Part shown: positions 7,156 through 14,604 of the stretch, piece after piece
Numbering within the stretch: position 1 is the stretch's first letter
Layout: each line of letters starts with the position of its first letter
From: Bin80 sp964503085
GTDB lineage: Bacteria; Bacteroidota; Rhodothermia; Rhodothermales; Bin80
Length of the DNA: 14,671 nt
Assembly: GCA_964503085.1 (NCBI GenBank)
Contig: CAZCYQ010000075.1
Coordinates: 1 to 14,671, forward strand
Reading direction: 5' to 3'
Notes under the pieces: model-generated
Databases searched by the model: none
The model's input: the letters and a program-made list of their open reading frames with translations, nothing else
Told to the model about the DNA's origin: nothing
Translations under genes and position numbers: made by a program

Positions 7156-8544
7156 CTAGCGACCAAGTGCCTTAAGCATACTTTCGATCGAGATGAACTT
7201 AACACGCGGGCGTCCCTGCGCCTGGCCGGCAGCGATTTCCAAGCGGTCTAACTCCATCCAATCCTCCCAAGAAAAAACGCTATCACATCTACGCTGAAGT
7301 AGATCATTCACCGATTCGGGGGCTGTAAACTCGGGATTGAAGTTGCGCCCAGCCGCTAAATCTTCCAGCATACCGCGAACTGTTTCCTGCGCGTCAGGCT
7401 TATTCGTGCCGATCACACCCGTCGGACCACGCTTGATCCAACCGCCCACATAAACCCCATGCGTAACTCCACCTCCACTCACCCTACCTTGATCGCTCGG
7501 AATCACTGCCCAATCTTCTCTGAAAGGTAGCCCCGGTAGTGCTACCCCCCGGTAGCCTACCGATCGAAATACAACTTCTGCAGGTAATTCTTCCGTGATA
7601 TCTTTTGGCTGAGGGCGTAAACGGCTCCCCTGCTCTACAAGCGTATTGTGTCGAAGCGTCAAGCCGCCTACTCCACCTGAACCATCATCATGCAGTACCT
7701 CCGGGGACACCAAAAATCGCAAGGTCAGCAGACGTGGTTTACCCTCACCGGACTGCCTCGCGAAGGCCTGAACAATTTCAACCTTCTTGGTTGTTAATCG
7801 ATCTCCATGCGCCGACATCCACGCCTCAGAGGCTGGATCCAACTGTGCCTCCGCCTCAGGTACAGCAATGTCTGCCCCAGGCAACTGCCCCAACTCCTTG
7901 GCTTCCGGATGTGTAAAAGCAGCCTGAGCGGGACCGCGTCGCCCCAACATATACACGTCACGTACTTTGCTTTCGGCCAGCGCCTCCAGGGCATAATCTG
8001 CTATATCCGTTTTTTTCAGCTCATCAATCGTTCTGCACAATATGCGACAAACGTCCACAGCCACATTGCCCACGCCGACCACGGCAACACAACGTTTCGA
8101 AAGATCGAACTCCAAATGACGATAATCGGGATGACCGTTATACCAGGCAACAAAGTCCGTTGCTGAATAACTGCGATGCAGGTCTTCCCCTGGAACATTG
8201 AGCCTACGATCAACCTGTGCACCTGTGGAGAAACAGACCTGATGGTAATGTCTTGTCAGGTCTTCCAGGTGGATATCAACCCCGTATTCTACGTTACCAA
8301 AAAAACGAAAGCCATCCTGAGCTGCAGTTTTCGCATAAACACGCGTAACGTTTTTGATCTTCTGGTGATCGGGAGCAACTCCGCTACGGACGAGTCCATA
8401 AGGGACCGGTAGTTTATCAAACAGGTCCACCGTAACGATCTCAGACTTTTGCCTAAGCAGGTGTCCCGCTGCGTAAAATCCCGCAGGCCCTGCTCCAATT
8501 ATGGCGATCCTAGCAGGATTCTCTACAGTTCCAATAGTAGCCAT
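7156..8544 (-). CDS. FAD-dependent ferredoxin--NADP(+) reductase (adrenodoxin reductase / FprA type)
   Basis: This 462-residue enzyme belongs to the two-domain family that moves electrons between NADPH and ferredoxin using FAD. The N-terminal FAD Rossmann motif is IIGAGPAGFYAAG (residues 15-27). PVPYGLVRSGVAPDHQKIKN (47-66) is the hallmark of this family. A second Rossmann motif for NADPH is VVGVGNVAVDVCR (155-167), with GRRGPAQAAF (201-210) following. GGWIKRGPTGVIGTNK (367-382) is the C-terminal FAD-contacting signature. The length is close to the ~456 residues of mycobacterial FprA. The ATG at 8544 is chosen over an in-frame start 29 codons upstream because MATIGTVENPARIAIIGAG places the Rossmann strand at the usual distance from the N-terminus. 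It is cytoplasmic, stands alone, and is divergent from the Fic gene. No ferredoxin gene is adjacent, so the partner is unknown. No unusual residue was seen in the motifs. Confidence 0.95.
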   Translation of the reverse strand: MATIGTVENPARIAIIGAGPAGFYAAGHLLRQKSEIVTVDLFDKLPVPYGLVRSGVAPDHQKIKNVTRVYAKTAAQDGFRFFGNVEYGVDIHLEDLTRHYHQVCFSTGAQVDRRLNVPGEDLHRSYSATDFVAWYNGHPDYRHLEFDLSKRCVAVVGVGNVAVDVCRILCRTIDELKKTDIADYALEALAESKVRDVYMLGRRGPAQAAFTHPEAKELGQLPGADIAVPEAEAQLDPASEAWMSAHGDRLTTKKVEIVQAFARQSGEGKPRLLTLRFLVSPEVLHDDGSGGVGGLTLRHNTLVEQGSRLRPQPKDITEELPAEVVFRSVGYRGVALPGLPFREDWAVIPSDQGRVSGGGVTHGVYVGGWIKRGPTGVIGTNKPDAQETVRGMLEDLAAGRNFNPEFTAPESVNDLLQRRCDSVFSWEDWMELDRLEIAAGQAQGRPRVKFISIESMLKALGR

Positions 8545-8829
8545 ATACTTACTTTGCCGAATTTTACCGATTGAACTGCCAAAGTATAACCCATTGTGTA
8601 TTACTTGGCGGAATATTGGAGAATTTATCAATCTGGATTCCCTCTTTTTGTCGTTGCACGCAGTAATTCTTCATCTTTTTTCAGGACAATTCGCTCCGGA
8701 AGCACTCAGTGTAAATCAAGTCTTCCACGATAGAATTAAATAGCATCGCCTGCTGATTGCGACACAGGCCCGAGTCGACTTGATTTCGACCCCAAAAATG
8801 TAACCGAGAAATATCACATCCAGTCTCAT

Positions 8830-8856
8830 AATAAAGAATATCCAGATTTCTTTATT
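8830..8856. promoter_or_regulatory. palindromic operator-like site, distal copy
   Basis: Nine-base perfect inverted arms, AATAAAGAA and TTCTTTATT, flank a nine-base spacer. The arms and spacer length match the second site at 9009-9037. The surrounding ~60 bp is also repeated (44 of 61 positions identical by hand alignment, 8830-8890 against 9010-9070). It lies 286 bp upstream of the reductase start and 241 bp upstream of the Fic start. Its use as a binding site is inference. Confidence 0.55.
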
Positions 8857-8933
8857 TTCATAAAATCAAATATAAACTTCATAATTATGCCTATAACATC
8901 GTCATTTGCGTCCCGTCTCCGCGGGGCCATGAT

Positions 8934-8950
8934 CTTGCCCCGAAGGCAAG
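8934..8950. other. small GC-rich hairpin between the two operator-like sites
   Basis: CTTGCC and GGCAAG form a six-base stem around a five-base loop (CCGAA) inside a GC-rich patch of an otherwise AT-rich spacer. No T-run follows on the plus strand, so it is not a standard intrinsic terminator. Its role is unknown; it could be chance. Confidence 0.25.
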
Positions 8951-9008
8951 GCTTTGGCCCATCCTCTCTCCGTCCCTGATTATAGTGGGGTAACAGCCAG
9001 CAGAATTT

Positions 9009-9037
9009 AAATAAAGAATTCACCGTTTTCTTTATTT
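9009..9037. promoter_or_regulatory. palindromic operator-like site, proximal to the Fic gene
   Basis: Ten-base perfect arms, AAATAAAGAA and TTCTTTATTT, are separated by nine bases, giving a dyad centred about 48 bp before the Fic ATG. That is a typical place for an operator overlapping or next to a promoter. The Fic protein has its own C-terminal winged helix, so autoregulation is the simplest reading (inference). The spacer differs from the distal copy while the arms are kept, which argues for selection on the arms. Confidence 0.62.
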
Positions 9038-9070
9038 TATAGAAATCAATTTTAAGATTCTCGATTTTGC

Positions 9071-10249
9071 ATGCATCATCACAAGGTAAGGTCTCGAATA
9101 GGAAGTGAGGTTGTCATTTCTTCTGTAGGAGGGGAACTGGTTAAGGCATATTTGCCACCACCGCTTCCACCAGAGCCACGAGTTAACATGGAGCTGTTAA
9201 CCGCCAAATTAGAAAAGGCCCATTTGGTCATCGGGAGACTAGATGGCATGACAGCAATTTTGCCAGATCATCCGATCTTCCAGTACACGTATGTTAGGCA
9301 GGAGGCGTTGTTGTCATCACAAATTGAAGGAGTTCGGTCATCTTTATCTGATCTCCTACTTTTCGAAGTTGACGGTGCACCCGGAGTTTCCCTGGATAAT
9401 GTGCAGGAGGTGTCCAACTATGTGGCTGCGATGGATCACGGATTAAAACGTATCGCAGAAGGTATCCCCTTAAGTCAGCACTTGATGCGGGAAATACATG
9501 GAATACTCCTTTCCAAAGATCGTAGCAGCGCAAAACTCCCTGGGGAATTTAGACCGTCGCATAATTGGATCGGAGGATCGCGTCCAGGGAATGCCCTGTA
9601 TGTCCCTCCTCCTCCTAGACATGTTGCTGATTTGATGAGCGATCTGGAGAAATTTATTCATACAGATTACCCCGAATACCCCACGCTAGTAAAGACTGGC
9701 CTGATTCATGTTCAATTTGAGATAATCCATCCATTCCTAGATGGGAATGGGCGCTTGGGAAGGCTGCTGATTACATTCTTATTGTGGACGAGTGGGCTTC
9801 TAAGACATCCAATTCTCTACCTCAGCCTGTATTTCAAGACACATAGGTCCCGTTATTACGAGCTATTACAGCGCGTATGCTCACATGGTGATTGGGAAAC
9901 ATGGCTTGAATTCTTTTTGGACGGTGTGATCTATACGTCGCAGCACGCCATCGAAACTGCAAAAAAAGTTCTTGTGTTGTTTGAGAGAGATCATGAAAAG
10001 ATTAAACAGTCGGGGAAGCTGGCTGCATCACCACTACGGCTACATAGGTTACTGCAGGAGCATCCAATGCTTCCGGCATCATATGCCGCCAAAAGTGCCG
10101 GCCTTTCGTTACCAACAGTGAACAGCGCCGTCAGACACCTTCAAAACATAGGCATCGTGAAAGAGGTAACCGGGAAGAGGAGGAATCGTGTCTATGCGTA
10201 TGGCGAGTATTGTCGGATTTTGAGCGAGACCAGTAATCCTGTTACATAA
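9071..10249 (+). CDS. Fic family protein with C-terminal winged helix (probable AMP-transferase and DNA-binding regulator)
   Basis: The 392-residue protein carries the complete Fic catalytic motif HPFLDGNGRLGR (His220 to Arg231), so nucleotide transfer, usually AMP onto a target hydroxyl, is expected. The autoinhibitory motif [ST]xxxE[GN] lies N-terminal as SSQIEG (Ser82, Glu86, Gly87), making it a class II Fic protein in which the glutamate blocks ATP positioning until relieved. A Fic N-terminal helical region precedes it. LPGEFRPSHNWIGGS (156-170) is typical of this subfamily, and the flap region lies near NALYVPPPP. Residues ~330-378 form a winged helix (SYAAKSAGLSLPTVNSAVRHL, then GIVKEV and the basic wing GKRRNRVYAY). 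No toxin-antitoxin partner lies adjacent; inhibition is built in. The ATG at 9071 is used; an internal Met40 is possible. Paired palindromes upstream suggest self-regulation. The target protein is unknown. Confidence 0.93.
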   Translation: MHHHKVRSRIGSEVVISSVGGELVKAYLPPPLPPEPRVNMELLTAKLEKAHLVIGRLDGMTAILPDHPIFQYTYVRQEALLSSQIEGVRSSLSDLLLFEVDGAPGVSLDNVQEVSNYVAAMDHGLKRIAEGIPLSQHLMREIHGILLSKDRSSAKLPGEFRPSHNWIGGSRPGNALYVPPPPRHVADLMSDLEKFIHTDYPEYPTLVKTGLIHVQFEIIHPFLDGNGRLGRLLITFLLWTSGLLRHPILYLSLYFKTHRSRYYELLQRVCSHGDWETWLEFFLDGVIYTSQHAIETAKKVLVLFERDHEKIKQSGKLAASPLRLHRLLQEHPMLPASYAAKSAGLSLPTVNSAVRHLQNIGIVKEVTGKRRNRVYAYGEYCRILSETSNPVT

Positions 10250-10458
10250 AGAGTCTGTCCTGTGGGTAAGACTGGCTTTCCAGCCCCGTCGTAGAGAGCC
10301 TTGTTGAAATTGATAGATTCGGGAGGAGGGCAGATCAATACATAGACTCTTGATTGGCACAAACGTGTAGTTTCGGGGCCAAAAAGGGACACGGTCTGCC
10401 AGTCTTTGAGAATCGGTGTCGAGAGTGATCTCTTGTGGGCGAGAGACTACCGTGATGT

Positions 10459-10770
10459 GAGTTCATAATACCACCTTCGGAGCTTGAATTGGCCGACGGT
10501 GCTGTAGTCAACGGTAGAGCAATTGGTGCCGGTGATGAACATGGAGGAGCGCTCTACTCTAATACAAGCGCTACGGACTATCAGGAGATTCGTACGGATC
10601 CCTCATATCACGGGCAGATCATGGTGATAACTTATCCTTACATCGGAAACTACGGTGCATATGATGAGGATACCGAGGCAGCGAATCCTGCGGTTTCTGC
10701 ATTGGTCGTACAAACATTTTCCTGGAAATACTCCAACCCACTGGCACAGGAATCTCTCCACATCATGTGA
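10459..10770 (+). pseudogene. carA: truncated carA remnant (carbamoyl-phosphate synthase small subunit, N-terminal part)
   Basis: The frame reads ELELADGAVVNGRAIGA, then YSNTSATDYQEIRTDPSYHG, YPYIGNYGAYDED, and FSWKYSNPLAQESLH before a TGA at 10768-10770. These correspond in order to the first ~100 residues of CarA (usual forms LEDGT.F.G..FG, FNTGMTGYQEILTDPSY, TYPHIGNYG, FSW.YSNP..D.SLD). The remaining ~270 residues, including the glutaminase domain with its catalytic cysteine, are absent. No ATG lies in frame after the upstream stop at 10453-10455; only a TTG at 10489 would allow a start. After the stop the frame reads RLSTRSFT, which may be a last trace of the G-DTR-LT segment after a short deletion. 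A working carA is presumably elsewhere. The remnant is well preserved at protein level, so truncation may be fairly recent. Confidence 0.85.
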
Positions 10771-10824
10771 AGGTTATCTACCCGGTCGTTTACGTAACTT
10801 GCCATAGAAATCCACACACTTCCG

Positions 10825-11454
10825 ATGAACTGCTGTGCCGCTGCCGACAATTTCTTTAGTACTACCCACGCTAAGCGCGACCTTCGCCGGTACAGACGCT
10901 TCGGCCCGCTACCCACGACACGCAAGATACTGCGTGCACTAGGGGACATTCATAACCGAAGTTTCATTGATGTGGGCGCAGGCGTAGGTGCCGTCACACA
11001 CGGCGCCTTGTTGCTCGGTGCGAAACGTGTGACCGTTGTAGACGCCTCTCATGCCTACCTGCAATCATTGCTCAAAGAGGCCCGGCGACAAAAGCATGCA
11101 GACCGCATCAATACCCATCACGGAGATTTTGTTGAAATCGCATCGACCTTGTCAGAGGCAGATATCGTTACAATGGACCGCGTGATCTGCTGCTATGAAA
11201 ATGTTGCCAGTCTGCTTGATCAAGCGTGTACACGAGCCACATGGCGTATTTGCATGTCTTTCCCACGCCGGGCTTGGTGGTCAAGAGGCGCAATTACGGC
11301 CTTCAATCTCGTGCAGCGCGTGCGACAACACGAATTTCGAGTTTATTACCACGATCCAGACTATGTTGATCAGAGTCTGGCCGATAATGGCTTTGTCCCT
11401 GTGCAGTCCGACAAATCCGTACTGTGGAGCGTGAGGTTATACGAACGACAGTAA
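10825..11454 (+). CDS. class I SAM-dependent methyltransferase
   Basis: A 209-residue cytoplasmic Rossmann methyltransferase. Motif I, FIDVGAGVGAVTHGAL (47-62), binds S-adenosylmethionine. The acidic residue after strand 2 is Asp73 in VTVVDAS. HHGDFVEIA (98-106) and DIVTMDRVICCY (113-124) match motifs III/IV. The N-terminus, with CC..., DLRRYRRFGPLPTTRKIL, resembles the group of small methyltransferases often annotated as Mg-protoporphyrin O-methyltransferase-like, but no tetrapyrrole genes are near and the substrate is unknown. The ATG at 10825 gives a native-looking start and no stronger site exists. Its TAA directly precedes the ATG of the lipoprotein gene, indicating one transcript. It begins 54 bp after the carA remnant. 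No ribosome binding site of note. Confidence 0.88.
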   Translation: MNCCAAADNFFSTTHAKRDLRRYRRFGPLPTTRKILRALGDIHNRSFIDVGAGVGAVTHGALLLGAKRVTVVDASHAYLQSLLKEARRQKHADRINTHHGDFVEIASTLSEADIVTMDRVICCYENVASLLDQACTRATWRICMSFPRRAWWSRGAITAFNLVQRVRQHEFRVYYHDPDYVDQSLADNGFVPVQSDKSVLWSVRLYERQ

Positions 11455-12213
11455 ATGCGTTGTCGATCGGCACGGATATGTATTTTCTTGTTGACAGCCT
11501 TGCTGCTGTCGGGCTGCGGTTCACTCAGGCAGGCAATCCAAAATCGGCCTTGTGTCCTGGATCCATCACAACCTTATGACACGGTGCGCATCGACCCCGC
11601 GCTGCACAACATCAGCCTGCACTGGAAAAACCCTGAAACTGACGAACCCTTCAAAACCATAAACAATCTGGTTGAGTGGCTCGAAAACAAAGGTCACTCA
11701 ATAGTTGCGGTAACCAATGGCGGCATTTTTGAACCCGGACTTGTACCTACCGGATTATACGTGGAAAACGGCCACGAATTACATCCCTTAAACCTCGATG
11801 ACGGGTATGGAAACTTCTACTTGAAGCCCAACGGTGTATTTTTCGTTCAGGACAACCTATTCGGTATTCGGGAGGCTACGCACTTTGGGGCAGGAAAGAC
11901 TGACGTAGATTTTGCGGTGCAGTCAGGTCCCCTGATCCTGCAGGACGGCCAGATACATCCGGCCTTCACGCCAGGCTCCAAGAACTGTCGCCTACGTAGC
12001 GGGATTGGGGTATCTCCAAATGGACACGCGATACTTGCGATCAGCAACGGGGCAGTAAATTTTATTGACTTTGCAACCTGGTTCCGAGACACTGCGGGTA
12101 TGACCGACGCTCTCTACCTAGACGGAGCAATTAGCACGCTTTACACGCGTGAGCATCCGAGTGTCTCGGACGAGGCTTATGCTGGATTTCTCGTGGTAAC
12201 TCGCAAGAAGTAG
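11455..12213 (+). CDS. phosphodiester glycosidase (NAGPA-like) family lipoprotein
   Basis: This 252-residue lipoprotein has basic residues, a hydrophobic core and lipobox LLSGC with Cys21 as the lipidation site. The remainder matches the phosphodiester glycosidase (NAGPA) domain: AVTNGGIFEP (85-94), GNFYLKPNGVFFV (119-131), AVQSGPLILQDG (154-165), RSGIGVSPNGHAILAISNG (181-199), and YLDGAISTLY (221-230), where the common form is LDGGGSS/T. Known members cleave sugar-phosphate diesters; in bacteria the substrate is usually undefined and I give none. It is expected to be tethered to a membrane facing the periplasm or surface. The ATG abuts the upstream methyltransferase stop (TAAATG), so translation is probably coupled by re-initiation. 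The gene ends three bases before the end of an oppositely oriented tRNA gene. Confidence 0.9.
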   Translation: MRCRSARICIFLLTALLLSGCGSLRQAIQNRPCVLDPSQPYDTVRIDPALHNISLHWKNPETDEPFKTINNLVEWLENKGHSIVAVTNGGIFEPGLVPTGLYVENGHELHPLNLDDGYGNFYLKPNGVFFVQDNLFGIREATHFGAGKTDVDFAVQSGPLILQDGQIHPAFTPGSKNCRLRSGIGVSPNGHAILAISNGAVNFIDFATWFRDTAGMTDALYLDGAISTLYTREHPSVSDEAYAGFLVVTRKK

Positions 12214-12216
12214 TAG

Positions 12217-12289
12217 TTGCCCCGCCAGGATTCGAACCTGGAACCTCCTGGTCCAGAGCCAGGCGCTCTGCCAATTGAGCTACAGGGCA
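12217..12289 (-). tRNA. tRNA-Gln (anticodon CUG)
   Basis: Read on the minus strand, all four stems fold: acceptor TGCCCTG with CGGGGCA (one U-G wobble), D stem GCTC/GAGC, anticodon stem CCTGG/CCAGG with loop CTCTGGA, and T stem CCAGG/CCTGG with loop TTCGAAT. The anticodon CUG decodes CAG. The weak U1-A72 first pair is a glutaminyl-tRNA identity feature. The discriminator is A, and the next bases are CTA, so the CCA tail is not encoded. The gene is 73 nt, wedged between two plus-strand genes and opposite to both. Confidence 0.97.
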
Positions 12290-12560
12290 GTGAGGGCGTT
12301 TATTCTATGTTGCTCAAATTGGTTCCAAACGAAGACCCCATCCAGTGTATAACTCCGAGTGTCTGGAGGCTTCCTGCTTCATCCGCAAATTATCGCAGTT
12401 AGACAAACCCACCAAAATGATTGTGAGTCGCAAGCCTGAGGCTAATTTCACTCAAGTACGTAACCCCCGTCGAATATGTAACCCCGAGGATCAACCAATA
12501 GCTGTATGTGCGACATCCAATGTTTATCTTCGTATGTTTAGGCCCCCAAACGCTGACCTC

Positions 12561-14303
12561 ATGAAGCTCTCCTCCTCTACCTTCATCGCGCTTACTCTAT
12601 CTGCTTTTTTATTTTTCGGCTGTTCCAGCGAAGATTCTGCAGACCTCGTGCTGACGAATGGAAAAATTGTCACCGTGGATCCATCACTGCCACAGGCAGA
12701 AGCCTTGGCTGTAAAAGGGGATACCATCGTGGCCGTGGGCACCGCCGAAGAAATTGCTACCCATATCGGAGCGCAAACTCATGTCATTGATCTGGGCGGC
12801 AACCTGACTATTCCGGGTTTTATTGAGGGACATGGCCATTTCCTTGGGGTTGGCGAAGCCAAAATGATTCTTGACCTGACGGCAGCCAAGAGCTGGGAAG
12901 AAATTGTGGCAATGGTCGACTCGGCTGCTGCTGAATCTGAGCAAGGCGAGTGGATCACCGGTCGAGGATGGCATCAGGAAAAATGGGATTCAATCCCCCC
13001 CGGATCCGTGGAAGGTGTTCCCACACACCACACCCTGAGTGCTGTATCCCCCGATAACCCCGTACTGCTGCGCCACGCCAGCGGTCACGCGGGATTTGCC
13101 AACAAAGCTGCTATGGACGCGGCTGGACTTAGCCCAGAAACCCCAAACCCCAGTGGCGGTGAGCTCGTGAGAGATCTGCGCGGAGACCTGACTGGACTTC
13201 TCCGGGAAACCGCCGAGGGCCTCGTGGGAGCCGCACGGGCAAAGGCACGGGAAGGAATGACACCCGAAGAACTTGAGGAGGAATTGCGTGCAATGGCGCG
13301 CTTGGCCGCCGAAGAAGCTCTCGCTAACGGAATAACCTCATTCCACGACGCCGGAGTAGGGTTCTCTACGGTAGACCTTTTCAGGGAACTCGCAAACGAA
13401 GGCAACCTTCCGGTACGCCTTTATGTGATGATTCGTGCAAACAGCACAGAACTGGAGGACAAGCTGGCGTCCTATCGAATGATCGGCTACGGAAACAATC
13501 ACCTGACGGTCCGCAGCGTAAAGCGCTCCATCGATGGAGCACTCGGCTCTCACGGTGCCTGGCTACTTGAACCATACACAGATATGCCTAACTCAAGGGG
13601 CCTCGAAACCACCGCAACAGACGAAGTCCGGGCCACGGCAGAAATCGCAAAGGCCCATGACTTCCAGGTGAATATACACGCAATCGGAGACCGTGCCAAC
13701 CGTGTTGTTCTGGATCTTTACGAATCGCTCTACGGCAACACCGACAACGATTATCGCTGGCGGATTGAACACGCACAGCATATCCACCCAGACGACATCC
13801 CACGGTTTGGAAGCCTGGGAGTCATCCCTTCTATGCAGGGCGTGCACGCCACAAGTGATGGCCTATGGGTTTTTCGCCGCCTAGGTGAAGAACGGGCGCA
13901 AAGTGGCGCATATCGCTGGCAGACGTTATGGCAGACCGGTGCGGTGGTCACAAATGGGACCGACGCGCCCGTGGAAGATATAGATCCTATCGCAAGCTAC
14001 TATGCAACGGTTACACGCGTACTAAGCGATGGATCCGTGTTTTATCCCGACGAGCGACTCTCAAGGGAACAGGCCTTACAATCTTACACACTCAATAATG
14101 CCTATGCAGCGTTTGAGGAGGATATCAAAGGCTCGATTACACCCGGCAAACTGGCAGATATTACTGTTCTCTCAGAGGATATCCTGACCATACCCGATGA
14201 AGAAATCCTCTCAGCTAGGGTACTTTTCACGATAGTGGGAGGCGTCGTAAAGTACCGAGCGCCAACTAACTCCGATTCTGACGGGCACGCCTCGTCAGAA
14301 TAA
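12561..14303 (+). CDS. amidohydrolase family 3 (YtcJ-like) lipoprotein
   Basis: A 580-residue metal-dependent hydrolase of the amidohydrolase_3 family. Residues 1-20 are a lipoprotein signal with lipobox FFGC and Cys21. A small beta domain starts ADLVLTNGKIVTVD and ends near the C-terminus (GKLADITVL). The barrel carries the metal-binding pair in GFIEGHGHF (His91, His93), Lys311 in KRSIDGALGSHGA, His363 in NIHAIGDRAN, His394 in RIEHAQHI, and Asp458 in TNGTDAPVE. All expected metal ligands appear present, so it should be active; the substrate is unknown because this family acts on varied amides and cyclic ureas. The same frame is open back to 12345, but the ATG at 12561 is chosen because it puts the lipoprotein signal at the N-terminus. 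The final 38 bp overlap the convergent TMEM220-type gene. Confidence 0.92.
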   Translation: MKLSSSTFIALTLSAFLFFGCSSEDSADLVLTNGKIVTVDPSLPQAEALAVKGDTIVAVGTAEEIATHIGAQTHVIDLGGNLTIPGFIEGHGHFLGVGEAKMILDLTAAKSWEEIVAMVDSAAAESEQGEWITGRGWHQEKWDSIPPGSVEGVPTHHTLSAVSPDNPVLLRHASGHAGFANKAAMDAAGLSPETPNPSGGELVRDLRGDLTGLLRETAEGLVGAARAKAREGMTPEELEEELRAMARLAAEEALANGITSFHDAGVGFSTVDLFRELANEGNLPVRLYVMIRANSTELEDKLASYRMIGYGNNHLTVRSVKRSIDGALGSHGAWLLEPYTDMPNSRGLETTATDEVRATAEIAKAHDFQVNIHAIGDRANRVVLDLYESLYGNTDNDYRWRIEHAQHIHPDDIPRFGSLGVIPSMQGVHATSDGLWVFRRLGEERAQSGAYRWQTLWQTGAVVTNGTDAPVEDIDPIASYYATVTRVLSDGSVFYPDERLSREQALQSYTLNNAYAAFEEDIKGSITPGKLADITVLSEDILTIPDEEILSARVLFTIVGGVVKYRAPTNSDSDGHASSE

Positions 14304-14604
14304 GCATATAGACGAAGATCATCAGGGCACCCATCATTTCGCGGCCGGCTTCGTCCTCAAAATAGTGGAGGTTTTGGCTCACAACCAGCCACGTGTAGTA
14401 GAGACCAAGCCCCAATGCTGCAAGTGCGAATAAGGCCGCAAGTCGCCACGGCAACCGGTTTAGTATCGTCGCAAAGCCTGCTAGCGCGGCAAATGCGTAC
14501 GCAGCAACCCACCAAAGCGCATCGGGATCATTCAATTGCCAATACGCACACAGCGCAAAGAAAAGCGCGCCAACAAGCACTATAACCGTATAAACTCTCT
14601 TCAC
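14266..14604 (-). CDS. small TMEM220-family membrane protein
   Basis: A 112-residue inner-membrane protein with four predicted hydrophobic segments (about residues 5-22, 29-48, 54-76, 88-106). The YWQLNDPDALWWVAAYAFAAL stretch is typical of the transmembrane family 220 (variants of Q.NDPD..W...Y). No function is established for bacterial members. It starts at a GTG (14604-14602), since no ATG precedes the first membrane segment. A charged loop (HYFEDEAGREMMG) lies before the last segment, and a basic tail (TRRARQNR) ends the protein, suggesting a cytoplasmic C-terminus. Its 3' end overlaps the amidohydrolase coding region by 38 bp in convergent orientation. Confidence 0.8.
   Translation of the reverse strand: MKRVYTVIVLVGALFFALCAYWQLNDPDALWWVAAYAFAALAGFATILNRLPWRLAALFALAALGLGLYYTWLVVSQNLHYFEDEAGREMMGALMIFVYMLILTRRARQNRS

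Noticed and set aside
12217..12402. Plus-strand frame reading PRQDSNLEPPGPEPGALPIE
   Set aside because: This is the well-known spurious peptide obtained by translating the complement of a tRNA gene; the tRNA-Gln explains it fully.
12345..12560. 72-codon N-terminal extension of the amidohydrolase frame
   Set aside because: The residues match nothing, and the lipoprotein signal with its lipobox begins at the ATG at 12561, which must be N-terminal.
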